Origin: Clostridia bacterium
Lineage (GTDB): Bacteria; Bacillota; Clostridia; TANB77; CAG-508
Direction: 5' to 3'
Assembly (NCBI GenBank): GCA_022792135.1
Contig: JAAWAM010000029.1
Span: 1-64,000, forward strand
Length of the DNA: 64,000 bases
Below the pieces are notes generated by a model. The model ran no database searches. It saw nothing but the letters and a program-made list of their open reading frames with translations, and was not told where the DNA came from. The position numbers and the translations under genes are program-made. Positions within the stretch are counted from its first letter, which is position 1. Each line of letters begins with the position of its first letter. Of the stretch, positions 42,560-53,300 are shown one piece after another.

Positions 42560-43277
42560 TTTTTGTTATCTCCATAAATATTTCTTCTAAAGATTGATTC
42601 TCCTGAAAAGCCTCTCGAATCTCTTGATAAGTTCCTAAAAGAATAATTTTTCCATCTTTTATAATAGCAATTCGATCACATAATTTTTCTGCTACTTCTA
42701 AAACATGAGTTGAAAAAAATACTGTATTTCCTTTTTTTGCATGTTGTTTCATTTTCTCTTTCAATATAAATGATGCTCTTGGATCTAATCCCATCATTGG
42801 TTCATCTAAAATCCAATTTTTTGGGTTGTGCAATAACACACCAATAATAACAATTTTTTGTCTCATTCCATGAGAATAAGACTCAATTTTATCATTTAAT
42901 TCGTTATAAATTTCAAATTCTTTAGCCAGACGAATGATTCTCTCATTTCTTATTTCCATTGGTACTTCATAAATCTCTCCGATAAAATTCAAATATTCTA
43001 TTCCTTTTAAATTTAAAAACATATCTGGGCTATCTGGTACCAGTCCAAATTGTTTTTTAGCTTCTACTGGATCTTTTCTTATACTTTTTTGGTCTAATAA
43101 AATGTCTCCTTCATCTATTTCTAAAATACCAGTTATCATTTTAATTGTTGTTGTCTTTCCTACCCCATTTGGTCCTAAAAAACCAAATATTTCTCCATCT
43201 TGCACTTTTAAACTAATATTATCAATTACCTTTTTATTTTTATTAAAACTCTTTGAAACATTTTTTAGTTCTATCAT
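42546..43277 (-). CDS. ABC transporter ATP-binding protein
   Basis: A 243-aa ATPase: Walker A GPNGVGKTT near residue 37, Q-loop, a degenerate signature SYSHGMRQK in place of LSGGQ, Walker B with DEPMMGLDP, and the switch His in FFSTHVLEV. It works with the permease at 40862-42559. No good ribosome site before ATG 43277; the preceding 50 bases carry a GGGATAT/ATATCCC hairpin, and translation may be coupled to the upstream T4SS genes. Confidence 0.93.
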   Translation of the reverse strand: MIELKNVSKSFNKNKKVIDNISLKVQDGEIFGFLGPNGVGKTTTIKMITGILEIDEGDILLDQKSIRKDPVEAKKQFGLVPDSPDMFLNLKGIEYLNFIGEIYEVPMEIRNERIIRLAKEFEIYNELNDKIESYSHGMRQKIVIIGVLLHNPKNWILDEPMMGLDPRASFILKEKMKQHAKKGNTVFFSTHVLEVAEKLCDRIAIIKDGKIILLGTYQEIREAFQENQSLEEIFMEITKNEVE

Positions 43278-43329
43278 AAATATAAATCGGGATATCTGTA
43301 TAAAACTTACCTATATCCCTTCCTCCTTT

Positions 43330-44601
43330 TTATTCGATACTAAATGACATTACAAAATTAGTTTCTTCTAATAATTTCATAATAATTGTCATACTTTGTG
43401 TATTATTATCATTATCTCTTAATTTTAAATCATATACAAAAACAGTTCCTTCTTGGTGTATACTAGCACTTGTTTCAATACTAGTATGAAGTAAGTGATT
43501 TGTTGCATAATTTTTAAATTCTTCTAATGTGTTAAAATTATTCTTTTTAAAATTAGGATCCAATAATTTATAAGCATTTTCATAATCTCTTGTATTTAAC
43601 ATTTGTAAAAAAATATGGGCATTTATCTCTACTTTTTTATAACTTGATAATTCATTATATTTTTCTTCAAAATCTTCTGTCTTTATTGTATAACTATCTA
43701 ACATAATTTTATAATCCATCGTATTTCTTGTTGATTTACGAATAAAATATGAATTTTGAAGGTTATCCATTAATGTATATTGTCCTTTTTCATCTACTCC
43801 ATATTTTACTAACTCCGCTTCTTCCATTTCATCTTTCAATTCATAAAGATATTCTTGATATTTTGAAAAAGTAGGAAATCTTATTTGCTTATATTCTTCT
43901 TCTATCCTTTTATAGGCTTCTTCTGTAAAGTATAATGCATTTCTTTTATAATCTTGATAATATCTTTTTGCCATTTCTTCATCTGTAACTTCTATATCAG
44001 AATAATAATTAAAATAATTTTCTTGTATCTCTTTGTTTACTTTTTTTAATGCCTCTACATTTACTATCTTACTATCTAAAATTTCCTCTTGATAATCTAT
44101 TAGATTTGAAAATTCCTGCCTATATGGTAAAATGTCAAAAGTCTGATTCTCTTTGTCTACTGTAAGGGTTAATATTGCTCCCTGCTTTTTTCTATTTTTG
44201 GCATCGTCTAAAATTCTATAGATAAATTCTCCTTTAACAAAATACAATGTATTTTTTTCATTTAATTCTAAGCTATATGCATTTTGCGATAAAAATTGTT
44301 TATCTGTACCAATTCCTAATTGTTTCAAAATTTCTCTTTCCTGTGTTGCCTCTTCTTCTGATTCTTCTATTGTTATGATAATATCATTCATATAATAATT
44401 AATTAACAATTCTAATGCATATACTTTTTTAGGTTCTACCATTTCAGAAATAGTCATTTCTTCTTTCGTTTCTTCAAATTGATGGATTCCTTCTTGGATG
44501 TGCTCTTTATTAGCTTGCTTTCTATCTATAATTAAGATACCCAATACTAAAATAATTAAAATCACTAAAATAATTATTCCTACTAATATGTTTTTCTTCA
44601 C
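43330..44601 (-). CDS. VirB8-like membrane protein of the T4SS operon
   Basis: A 423-aa bitopic protein with a hydrophobic segment right at the start (about residues 4-25) and a large extracytoplasmic region. Residues 310-420 have the NTF2-like/VirB8 look (DYENAYKLLDPNFKKNNFNTLEEF ... VYDLKLRDND), in parts. I use GTG 44601, with a perfect AAAGGAGG eight bases upstream; ATG 44634 lacks a site and would overlap the previous gene. Last T4SS gene before the ABC exporter. Confidence 0.7.
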   Translation of the reverse strand: MKKNILVGIIILVILIILVLGILIIDRKQANKEHIQEGIHQFEETKEEMTISEMVEPKKVYALELLINYYMNDIIITIEESEEEATQEREILKQLGIGTDKQFLSQNAYSLELNEKNTLYFVKGEFIYRILDDAKNRKKQGAILTLTVDKENQTFDILPYRQEFSNLIDYQEEILDSKIVNVEALKKVNKEIQENYFNYYSDIEVTDEEMAKRYYQDYKRNALYFTEEAYKRIEEEYKQIRFPTFSKYQEYLYELKDEMEEAELVKYGVDEKGQYTLMDNLQNSYFIRKSTRNTMDYKIMLDSYTIKTEDFEEKYNELSSYKKVEINAHIFLQMLNTRDYENAYKLLDPNFKKNNFNTLEEFKNYATNHLLHTSIETSASIHQEGTVFVYDLKLRDNDNNTQSMTIIMKLLEETNFVMSFSIE

Positions 44602-44626
44602 AAATTCCGCCTCCTTTTCTAGGTTG

Positions 44627-47600
44627 TTATTCAAATATAAAATACTGTTTTGCTGCTTTATTTATCTCTGTTTTTGTAAAGGCTCTATTGTTGTATCCTT
44701 TTTCATTCGCATTCCTTTTATTGGGATCTTTAACATATATCTTCTCATCCTTATCTACTTTATATAATAAAATAAAATGATTACTTGCTGTAAATAAACC
44801 TTTTGCTTGTGAAGAAATAACTAGTTTTCCATTTCTTAAAGCACTCACTGCTGAATTAATATCTTTCGTTTGTGTAACTTTAACACCTAAATTAAAATGA
44901 TCTGCAGCTGCTTGAAAATAATCCCATGAAGTTCCTATATCCCATACATAATATTTATTTCCACACCATTTTATAGCATCCACTGGTGTTATTTTTTGCC
45001 CTGTAATCTGAGAAGCTACCATTGCAAAACAAGTCGGTCCACATCCAGATGTAGATATGGTTCCTTTGCCATATGGAACATTAGGATAATCATCTTGATA
45101 ATATTGAACTCCTTCTCCTCCATAATTCCCCCCTATTGTTGCTAATTCTGATGGATAAAATATGCTAAAGTCAAACTTATTTTCATCCTCTTTTTGCTTA
45201 TGTTCATCTCGTGTTTTATTTAATAAAAATTGAATTAAATCTACACTATTTTTTGTACTATCATTTGTTTCTAATATTTCTATTAGCCAACTGGTAGCAT
45301 TTCTCATATTTTTCTTATTTTTGTCATATTCTTTTTTATTAAATATGGTTACAAAATTAGGTTCTGTTTTTTTATCTATCTTTTCTATTAATTTAGGGGT
45401 TTGGGCAATATAATATTTAGTTTCTTCTTTCTGTGTTGTTTCTTCTTTAATATCTGTACGCCTAGAATAGGTTTCTACTTTAATCTCTTTTTTTATGTCT
45501 GGATTTATTTCATTTAAATCTTCTTCACTTTTTTTCTTTGCTTCATTTATAACGTCTTGCACTAATAAATCTATTTTTTCATGTTCATATTTATCAGATG
45601 TTGTATTCGGTTCTTCTGGAAATTCTCCTGGCTCATGCGTTATTTCATTATGAGCCAAATCTGCTGTTTTGGTATTTCCTTGTTTATAGGTTCTTTCATA
45701 ATCAACAATCCATACATTTGCCTTTGTTAAAGCTATTTCTACTGTATTTGTTTCTGTTACAACTGTTGTTTTTGTTGTATAAGGTGTTTTTATAATATCT
45801 TCAAATTGAGTAGACTTTTGTATCTCATATGTATTTTCTTTAACCGTTGCAGAAACTTTATTTTTATCCTCTTTGATATAGGTCCATTCATCTATCATGG
45901 TATCTTTTTTATAATTGTCATATACTGTTATTTCTATGTCACTATTATATGCTAAGTCTGCTAATTCTAAGATAAAGTCTTCATCTTCTCCTACCACCAA
46001 TAAAGCCCATAACAAATCAAATTGCATCGTATATTTGTTAACCAATTCTTGATAATTTATCATAGTAGTTCCCATACTATACGTTTCATTATTGATATTT
46101 TCTTCACTTGGATCATCGGTTTGAATGGTTTGTGTTGTTTTATTCCAGGTTGCTATTTTAGCGTGATATTTTATGGCTGTTGCTCTTATTCCTTCCTCGT
46201 TTGAACCGATTCCTCCTGTTCCATTTCCTACACTGTTATCATATTTAAATGTAAGTGGATCTACTGGTTTTCCATTGTATTCTATTTGAAAATGAAGATG
46301 TGGACCAGATGAAATTCCTGTATTTCCAGATAAAGCAATTAATTGTCCTTTTTTTACTTCGTCTCCTACTGCTACTTTTAGTTCACTATTATGCATATAT
46401 TTTGATAAATAGCCATTTCCATGATCAATGGCAATATATTTTCCTGCTGTTTCACTTTCCATAGCAATTGTTACTTTACCATCTTCACAAGCATACACAT
46501 TTGTTCCTTGTGGTACACCAATATCAATTCCTTTATGATTCGTAGATGCCCCTTCTGTTGGTCTTTCTCTATAGCCATATTCTGATGTTATTTTTGTTCC
46601 ATCTGTTGGCCATTTCATTTCTTTTTCACCAGCAGTATCATCTATATTGTTGCCATTTCCTACAACAGTATCTGTTCCAAAATTAGGATTATCAAAATAG
46701 CTTCCTCCATTTACTGCTTTGGTTAAATTCTTATTCCACTCTGGATGACAACTCTTTGTTCCTGGATTTGGATGATCTCGATTATACCATGTATCTTTAT
46801 CTACAACAAACTCTACAATAGTATGTCCGTTATCATGCCCCCACTTTGTACACCCTTTATCATTTTGACTTTTTATATCACCAATAATACAAGAGATAAT
46901 CGTCCCATCTTCTTGATAAAAATCAATATAATCTCCAACCCTTCCAAAAGTAGTTGTACAAGCTATCACATAACGTCCATTGATTCTTCCGAATCCTTCC
47001 TCATCAAAATTCATACCCGCTTGTTGCCTTAACTTATATTGCATAGATGTTGTGCTTGTAATCATTTGCCAACCCATATATGTATGAGAACTACCCAATC
47101 CAGCAGGAATATTAATGGTTGTTCCAGCTTCAATTACTGGTGCCTGTCCTCCTACATAAGAAGAGGAGGTTGCCACTTCTAGTGTAAAATGCCTTAAAGC
47201 ATTTTTTCTGTCTGCTTCTGAACCTGACTTAGTATAATTATCGATATATGTTTGAAAGGTTTCTGGATCTACATATGTCATGGTACTTATATTTCCATTT
47301 GTTTCTGACCTCTTAAATTTTATAATACCTTGTACTTTATCTTTTAACAAATCCATTTCATCCCAATTAATCTCTTCATCTGGGTTTTCTCTTGTGTCTG
47401 GAAATCTGGTTACCACTTCTGCATTCATTATTTTGGCTAATTTATCTGGTCCTGATAGATATTCTGATACTCTACTATTCCCTTTTTTTAACTCATCCCA
47501 TATTTCTTGTGCCGTTTTTCCAGTTTTAATGGTTCCATCTGGCTCAATAGACATACTAGAAGTATATACAGCTGCTCCAAATCCAGTACTTTCCCAATCA

Positions 47601-47761
47601 TTTTCTTTATAAGTTCCATCATCCACTGTTAAATAATATATAAATCCAGCTACTAACATTATTAGAATAAAACTCCCCATAAAAGGTGCAATTATAATTC
47701 TTATTACTCTTTTTATTAACTTTATAATCGCTCTTTTAATTTTATTTTTTAATTCTTCCAT
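44627..47761 (-). CDS. Bifunctional T4SS peptidoglycan hydrolase (M23 endopeptidase + C39-like peptidase)
   Basis: A 1044-aa protein. It has a membrane anchor at residues 22-42, an N-terminal region (80-370), an M23/LytM domain at about 395-510 (NHKGIDIGVPQGTNVYA, then SGPHLHFQI with zinc ligands) and a C-terminal C39_2-like peptidase at about 890-1040 (Cys in STSGCGPTCFAMVA, His in ASNHFILLY, VKDPN). Between them lies a charged stalk. It should open the cell wall for the secretion channel (VirB1 role). Conjugative Gram-positive systems often use NlpC/P60 or CHAP here; M23 plus C39 is a different mix. AGAGGTG before ATG 47761. Confidence 0.88.
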   Translation of the reverse strand: MEELKNKIKRAIIKLIKRVIRIIIAPFMGSFILIMLVAGFIYYLTVDDGTYKENDWESTGFGAAVYTSSMSIEPDGTIKTGKTAQEIWDELKKGNSRVSEYLSGPDKLAKIMNAEVVTRFPDTRENPDEEINWDEMDLLKDKVQGIIKFKRSETNGNISTMTYVDPETFQTYIDNYTKSGSEADRKNALRHFTLEVATSSSYVGGQAPVIEAGTTINIPAGLGSSHTYMGWQMITSTTSMQYKLRQQAGMNFDEEGFGRINGRYVIACTTTFGRVGDYIDFYQEDGTIISCIIGDIKSQNDKGCTKWGHDNGHTIVEFVVDKDTWYNRDHPNPGTKSCHPEWNKNLTKAVNGGSYFDNPNFGTDTVVGNGNNIDDTAGEKEMKWPTDGTKITSEYGYRERPTEGASTNHKGIDIGVPQGTNVYACEDGKVTIAMESETAGKYIAIDHGNGYLSKYMHNSELKVAVGDEVKKGQLIALSGNTGISSGPHLHFQIEYNGKPVDPLTFKYDNSVGNGTGGIGSNEEGIRATAIKYHAKIATWNKTTQTIQTDDPSEENINNETYSMGTTMINYQELVNKYTMQFDLLWALLVVGEDEDFILELADLAYNSDIEITVYDNYKKDTMIDEWTYIKEDKNKVSATVKENTYEIQKSTQFEDIIKTPYTTKTTVVTETNTVEIALTKANVWIVDYERTYKQGNTKTADLAHNEITHEPGEFPEEPNTTSDKYEHEKIDLLVQDVINEAKKKSEEDLNEINPDIKKEIKVETYSRRTDIKEETTQKEETKYYIAQTPKLIEKIDKKTEPNFVTIFNKKEYDKNKKNMRNATSWLIEILETNDSTKNSVDLIQFLLNKTRDEHKQKEDENKFDFSIFYPSELATIGGNYGGEGVQYYQDDYPNVPYGKGTISTSGCGPTCFAMVASQITGQKITPVDAIKWCGNKYYVWDIGTSWDYFQAAADHFNLGVKVTQTKDINSAVSALRNGKLVISSQAKGLFTASNHFILLYKVDKDEKIYVKDPNKRNANEKGYNNRAFTKTEINKAAKQYFIFE

Positions 47762-47778
47762 GTTTTCACCTCTCTTCT

Positions 47779-48738
47779 TTACATATTTACTGCTATTTCC
47801 TGAACCTGAGGATTATTGCTTGCTCTATTTTCAGAATCATAATTCATAATAACATTTGAAAATACAAGTTTATTTGCTTTTTTCCCTGAATGATAAGAAT
47901 TATAATATTTTATGGTAATATCTTTTGTATGTTTTCCATAAACGGTTAAATCTAAATCCGTTAATTCATGAATATAAGCAGAAGATTTTGCTCCTCTTTC
48001 ATTTTCAACATACATACTATCAATTCTTTTCCTAGTATCTAATAAAATATTACTTTCTGAATGATTGTTTATTTTTATACTATATTTTTCATAATCCATA
48101 TAAACATCTTTTTGTAATACTTTTATTTCTATATTACTTTTATTTTTACTTTTATTTATTTGTGTTCTTCCTATATAACTATTAATATTTAATTTATAAT
48201 CATCTTGTACTTTCTTTATGGTAATATAGTCTTGTATGATATCCTCATCATTCACTTTCCCTACAGCTAATAAATCCCCTTGAATTTTAACTTTATAAGT
48301 ATTTTCTATCCAATTTTCGATACTACAATTAATCCCTTGTCCTAAAAACATTTTAGAAACATAGGTATCTTCAAAAATATCGATAGATGGATACATTTCT
48401 TCTTTACATTCTTCTGTAAGCAAATCATAAGCTTCCTCTACTTTATTTTGATTACAATCATTTAAAAAATTCTCAATTACTTGTTTTGCTTTTTTTGAAT
48501 TACTTATATTTATCTTTTCACCTGATACAGCAGATTCATTTGATACCATACTAATATTACTGTCACTATTTCTTGCTTCTTCTTTTGTTTTATTCTCAAA
48601 TTGATTTATTTCATTTTTTTGACTTTCGCCAACCCAATAGTTAAACATTTGTAACATTAAAATAAGAAAGAAAATAATCATTAAGAATAACCATATACTT
48701 TTTCTATTTTGATGATAAAATCTCACTATATTTCTCAT
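47779..48738 (-). CDS. VirB8/TcpC-like membrane protein
   Basis: A 319-aa bitopic protein with a basic N terminus, one span (about residues 15-35) and an extracytoplasmic NTF2-like domain beginning NFLNDCNQNKVEEAYDLL, followed by a second beta-rich half. Fits the VirB8/TcpC core-channel role. Sits between VirB6-like and the hydrolase, the usual order in Gram-positive T4SS. AAGGAAGG before ATG 48738. Confidence 0.72.
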   Translation of the reverse strand: MRNIVRFYHQNRKSIWLFLMIIFFLILMLQMFNYWVGESQKNEINQFENKTKEEARNSDSNISMVSNESAVSGEKINISNSKKAKQVIENFLNDCNQNKVEEAYDLLTEECKEEMYPSIDIFEDTYVSKMFLGQGINCSIENWIENTYKVKIQGDLLAVGKVNDEDIIQDYITIKKVQDDYKLNINSYIGRTQINKSKNKSNIEIKVLQKDVYMDYEKYSIKINNHSESNILLDTRKRIDSMYVENERGAKSSAYIHELTDLDLTVYGKHTKDITIKYYNSYHSGKKANKLVFSNVIMNYDSENRASNNPQVQEIAVNM

Positions 48739-48761
48739 AATTATTTTCCTTCCTTTCGTTA

Positions 48762-51335
48762 CTAATAATTATTTTTCTTATACTTATTAAACTTCTCAAT
48801 TTTACTCATTGTTTTCTTAGCCATAAGAACAGAATCTTTTTTGCTTACTCCTAATCTTTCCCTATTTTCTTCTGCAATTTTATCAATCCAATCTTTTGTT
48901 TTAGATGTATCGTAATCACTTCCAACTCTCTTAGCATATTTAGCTATGGTACGTGCTTGCTTTAAGTTAGATACATCTCCATTATTAATCATCTTCTGTG
49001 CTGCTATAATATCGTCAATGTTATCCACTCCACTTTTAACCAATGTTTCAAAATTGCCTCCATCTTTTAACATTTCGTCTACTTTATTTTTATCAAAATT
49101 ACGTTCTAACTTGCCTTTATTATTTTTCTTGATAGATTTTAAATATTCTTGTTTTACTTGTTCTTCATATTGGCGTCCATTATAAACTTGATTATAAACT
49201 TCTTTAGGATCTTGATAATCTTTTAGTGTTGGTATTGTATTTTCAATAAAATCTGCAACTCTTCCCCCTACATTTCCTCCTACTCCATATCCAGCAGCTC
49301 CTCCTGCAAGTGCATTACTAAATGCTTTACTTGGAGATCCTGTTGCAATTCCTGCTACCAATCCTGCTGCTCCTAATGTTGCTGCTCCTGCAAATCTTCC
49401 TGCAAATCTTATAGAGTTTCCAGGAAGTTTTTTAATTCCCCTAATCATTCTAGCTTTTGTTTCCCTTGTTCTTGCATGAGCTCTTCTTTTCATTTTATCT
49501 CTCAGTGTAAATCTTCTTATATCTCCACTTGGAGTATTTGGTTGTGATTTATTTGTTGAACCATCTCTTGTAGTTCCTGTTTTTCCAGCAGCCTTTTGAC
49601 TTTGTTGCGCCTGTTTTTTAGCTGCTCTTTCTTGCGCTTCTTGTTCTCTTTGTTGTTGTTTTCTTTGTTGTTCTTGTGGATTATCATCATGACTTCTAAT
49701 AATTTCTTCATCTTCTCCTTCAAGCTCTGGTTCTTTAAATTTTGGTTTTCTTGCTTCCTCTTCTGGAGAAGTATCTTTATCTTTGCCCTCTCCTTTTTTC
49801 CTTCCTAATCCACCTAATTTATTAATAGCATTCATTGCTAAAGCTCCTCCTGCTGCACTTGATAATAATCCTGGTGTACTAGCCTTTTCAAATCCGAAGA
49901 AACCTCTTAGTAATTTTTCTGCTGGAATCATAAATCCGATTGCAATAATACTATAAATTAGATTGGTTGCTGCCAATTTAAAAGCTGATGTTACTAATAT
50001 GTAATATAATAATAGATGCATTGGTTGAATTAATAAATTAAATATATATTCTTTAAACCATTTATTAAATCCTTGTGCTTGTCCATCTGTTACTTTATCA
50101 ATCGGATAAGTAACTGCAACTAATGGTGCCATTAATGTTAAGAAAGCCATATATAATACTCTTCTTAAGTATGTAAAAACAAAGAATACGGTATAAAATA
50201 CTAATATTAGAAAGCAAAATGCATATCCTATATAATCTGATCCCCAATTTGCCAATTGTGCTTTTAATCTTAAACTTCCCATAAGGTTTGTTGGCCAACA
50301 AATAATGGTTCCTTCTTCTCCTGTTGACGGCCAAACTCCTTTTTGAATTAAATCTCCCATACCAACTTCTTCAACAAATTCTGATAACTTCCCATTGTCT
50401 GTATCTGCCATATTTATAAAATAGTTACTTTTCTCTACACTTGTTGATACTATTGTTGTTAATTTACTCACAATTGTTACGGAAAAAGCCATTATGTAGT
50501 GCATAAAAAATAATATGATTAATCCCATAAACCAGTCTTGTAACATCTGTTTATATTTTGCTTTATCACTTGCTAAAGTAGATAATAACATTCTAATTCC
50601 TATATATAAAAGAACAATCATCATACAAACTAATGCTATATTTCTTAAACTAACATACCATTGGCTAATAGTAGCTTTTAATTGCTGTCCCATATTTTGT
50701 GGAGATGTAATTACTTTTTCACCTTTATCATTGTAATAATAATAATATTTTAAATTTCCTTCTTCATCTTTTTCTTCTAATATTTCTTTTCCTTTATTAA
50801 AAAAGTCTATATTAAAAAGCAGTATCTTTCCTTGAAATATCTCTTCTGGACTGATTGAGTATACTGGCAAGTATAAATCATCAGGCATATTTTCTTCAGC
50901 AAAACTTGATATACTTCCTTGTCCTACTTTATCACCTATATATCCCCATACTGACTTAAACATACTTTTTGCAAAAAATCCAACTACTGCAGATGCTACG
51001 ATTCCAACTCCAAGGAACCAGAAAAGGGATATACCAACTAAACCAAAAACAATGAAACCCAGTATATTTCCAACAGTCTCCCAAAAAGTTGAATTTAAAT
51101 CAGCATGAAGTAGCGATTCTTCTGCCCCCATTATAGAACTATGCATAAGTTCAACAAATGCATCTCCAACAGTAACCAGCAAAGATACAAATGGTTGTAT
51201 TAACTTCCCTCCAAATTCAAGAACATCACTTGTACTACCTAAACTCGGTTTTGCTACTACAAACTCAAATAATATTACAAATATAAGAACAATTATAATT
51301 TTAGTCCATATATTTTTATTCGTAAAAAATTTCAT
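48762..51335 (-). CDS. VirB6/TrbL-like polytopic T4SS channel protein
   Basis: An 857-aa protein with a signal-like first span, about seven to eight further membrane segments up to residue 480 (LVFYTVFFVFTYLRRVLYMA, VTYPIDKVTDG), and a 350-residue cytoplasmic tail. The tail is Gln/Glu-rich (QQRKQQQREQEAQERAAKKQ) and then Gly/Ala-rich, as in Gram-positive VirB6 homologues (TcpH/TrsL). Start ATG 51335 has GGGAGG upstream; the ATG at 51350 overlaps it. Confidence 0.85.
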   Translation of the reverse strand: MKFFTNKNIWTKIIIVLIFVILFEFVVAKPSLGSTSDVLEFGGKLIQPFVSLLVTVGDAFVELMHSSIMGAEESLLHADLNSTFWETVGNILGFIVFGLVGISLFWFLGVGIVASAVVGFFAKSMFKSVWGYIGDKVGQGSISSFAEENMPDDLYLPVYSISPEEIFQGKILLFNIDFFNKGKEILEEKDEEGNLKYYYYYNDKGEKVITSPQNMGQQLKATISQWYVSLRNIALVCMMIVLLYIGIRMLLSTLASDKAKYKQMLQDWFMGLIILFFMHYIMAFSVTIVSKLTTIVSTSVEKSNYFINMADTDNGKLSEFVEEVGMGDLIQKGVWPSTGEEGTIICWPTNLMGSLRLKAQLANWGSDYIGYAFCFLILVFYTVFFVFTYLRRVLYMAFLTLMAPLVAVTYPIDKVTDGQAQGFNKWFKEYIFNLLIQPMHLLLYYILVTSAFKLAATNLIYSIIAIGFMIPAEKLLRGFFGFEKASTPGLLSSAAGGALAMNAINKLGGLGRKKGEGKDKDTSPEEEARKPKFKEPELEGEDEEIIRSHDDNPQEQQRKQQQREQEAQERAAKKQAQQSQKAAGKTGTTRDGSTNKSQPNTPSGDIRRFTLRDKMKRRAHARTRETKARMIRGIKKLPGNSIRFAGRFAGAATLGAAGLVAGIATGSPSKAFSNALAGGAAGYGVGGNVGGRVADFIENTIPTLKDYQDPKEVYNQVYNGRQYEEQVKQEYLKSIKKNNKGKLERNFDKNKVDEMLKDGGNFETLVKSGVDNIDDIIAAQKMINNGDVSNLKQARTIAKYAKRVGSDYDTSKTKDWIDKIAEENRERLGVSKKDSVLMAKKTMSKIEKFNKYKKNNY

Positions 51336-51350
51336 ATAGTTACCTCCCAT

Positions 51351-53300
51351 TTAGTTCCTTTTTATTTTTGATAATTGGTTTAAATTTGTTTCAACAAATT
51401 CAAACTCTTTTTTCGTTGGTGTTATTTTTAAAATTGCTGTATCTGCTCCTACTTTTAATAATCCCTCTCCTCTTTGGCATGTAACTAAGAAATTGGCTTC
51501 TCCTTCTGAAAGTTTAAAAACTTCTTTTAAATACTGTATTTCAGATTTATCTTGTGCTAAAAATAATTTTGTATCAGAAGAAGTTAAAACAGCTTGTGCT
51601 TCTGGCTTCTCATAAAAATCTTGAAATCTTTGTGAAATAATGGCTAAAGATACATTTCTCTTTCTGGCACGTCTTGCCATTTTATTTAAAAAGTCAACTG
51701 CTTCTGGATAAGGAAGTAACATCCATGCTTCGTCTACTAATACTCTTTTTTGTGTAGCCTTTTTCCTATCTTCACTATTTTTCTTAACAAATTTCTCCCA
51801 AATCCAAGAAAGTAATATTTGTTGTGCCAGTGGTCTTGCAAATCTCTCTTCTAACTGTGATATATCTAAGTTAATGAAAGGTGCTCCTTCTAAAAGTTCA
51901 AATGTTGATTGTCCATCAAAATAAGCCATTTGACCATCATATTCTCTTATGTATTGTTTCATAACCTTTAATAAATAGCTATAATGATATTGATAATCTG
52001 GATTATCGTTTTCTTGTGCTTTTATTTGAAGTCTTTTATACCAACTACCAATTGTTGGCATTTTTTTCTTTTGCTTTGAAAGAATTTCTCCTTTCACAAT
52101 TCCAATTCCTTTTTCTTCATATAAACTAGTTGGATTGCTTGTAATTCCTAAATCTGCATATTCTTCTGCTACTGCTTCTGCTATAATTTGCTTTGTTAAT
52201 TCATTTACTTCCTTACTTCTTGTACTACCTCTTGCCATAGTAAGTAGTCCTTGTGTTACATCTTCTACTTTGTTTTCTATATTTAAAACGGTTCTATCTT
52301 TTCCTGTTATTTCGTCTTTGACCATCTCTGTTTCTAAATCAAATATATTAATAATAGTTTTAGAGGTAGGACTAATGACTACATTAATTCCTCCTAAACT
52401 TTCTGCTACAACTGTATATTCTCCTTCTGCATCTAATGCTAAACTTTCAATTCCCATCAATACAGAAGATCTTGATACTAGGGTTTTCATCGTTACAGAT
52501 TTTCCTGCTCCTGATTTAGCAAATATAACCATATTATAATTTGCTAATGAACTATGAAAATTATCAAAAAGAATTGGTGTTCCTGTTTGCTTATTAAAGC
52601 CTAAAGGAACTCCTGATGGATGTCCTATTTCTGAGGTTGTAAAAGGAAATACTGTTCCCATTGAATTTCTATCAAATGTATGGCTTTTATTAATTTTATT
52701 ATTCATTAGTGGTAAATTAGATTGAAAAGCTTGTTCTTGTATTCCCCAAGCACTCTTTATCCCTACTAATGTTTTTGACATTTCAGATGCTAACATTTTA
52801 GTATATCGATCTAAATCTTCTAGTGTATAGGAAAATAAAGTTGAAACAATGGTCGCTTCAAATAATTTATTAAATCCTGCTGCTATTTCATCTCTTAATT
52901 GCTCTGCCTCAAATCTTTTTTGCGAAATAGTACTTTCCCTGTTAATGTTTCCTTTATCAGCTGCTACAATTCTTTCTGTTTCTAATTCATTAATAACTCT
53001 ATTTAAATCATTTTGTGACTTTTCCTCTTTAACTGGATTAATATAAATTGATGTATTAATATCTCCAAAAAGATACATATCCCTAAATAATTCTGGAAAA
53101 GTACACATTCTAGGAAGCGCTGATACAAAAAAACTTCTTGCATATCTTTTGGTATTGGATATTATTTCTAAATGGTCAATATTAGAAGCATTTATCCCTG
53201 ATGGAGCAATTAATTCTTTTATTGTTTTTATTTTTAAAATCTCTTGTTCTGGCTCTGGACGATAAACTTGTTCTTGTTGTTTATTTTTATTTCTCTTCAT
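51351..53300 (-). CDS. virB4: VirB4/TraE-type T4SS ATPase
   Basis: A 649-aa ATPase. The FERM-like N-terminal part (to about 230) leads to Walker A IFAKSGAGKSVTMKTL, and Walker B is in RVLVDEAWMLLPYPEAVDFL, followed by SLAIISQRFQDF. It energises pilin handling and substrate passage. It is about 100-150 residues shorter than typical VirB4, and the gene immediately upstream (14-base overlap) encodes a protein that looks like the missing N-terminal region. GAGGAGGG before ATG 53300. Confidence 0.92.
   Translation of the reverse strand: MKRNKNKQQEQVYRPEPEQEILKIKTIKELIAPSGINASNIDHLEIISNTKRYARSFFVSALPRMCTFPELFRDMYLFGDINTSIYINPVKEEKSQNDLNRVINELETERIVAADKGNINRESTISQKRFEAEQLRDEIAAGFNKLFEATIVSTLFSYTLEDLDRYTKMLASEMSKTLVGIKSAWGIQEQAFQSNLPLMNNKINKSHTFDRNSMGTVFPFTTSEIGHPSGVPLGFNKQTGTPILFDNFHSSLANYNMVIFAKSGAGKSVTMKTLVSRSSVLMGIESLALDAEGEYTVVAESLGGINVVISPTSKTIINIFDLETEMVKDEITGKDRTVLNIENKVEDVTQGLLTMARGSTRSKEVNELTKQIIAEAVAEEYADLGITSNPTSLYEEKGIGIVKGEILSKQKKKMPTIGSWYKRLQIKAQENDNPDYQYHYSYLLKVMKQYIREYDGQMAYFDGQSTFELLEGAPFINLDISQLEERFARPLAQQILLSWIWEKFVKKNSEDRKKATQKRVLVDEAWMLLPYPEAVDFLNKMARRARKRNVSLAIISQRFQDFYEKPEAQAVLTSSDTKLFLAQDKSEIQYLKEVFKLSEGEANFLVTCQRGEGLLKVGADTAILKITPTKKEFEFVETNLNQLSKIKRN

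Noticed and set aside
49517..49723. 68-codon Lys/Gln-rich minus-strand ORF
   Set aside because: Shadow frame of the Gln/Glu-rich tail of the VirB6-like gene; no ribosome site.
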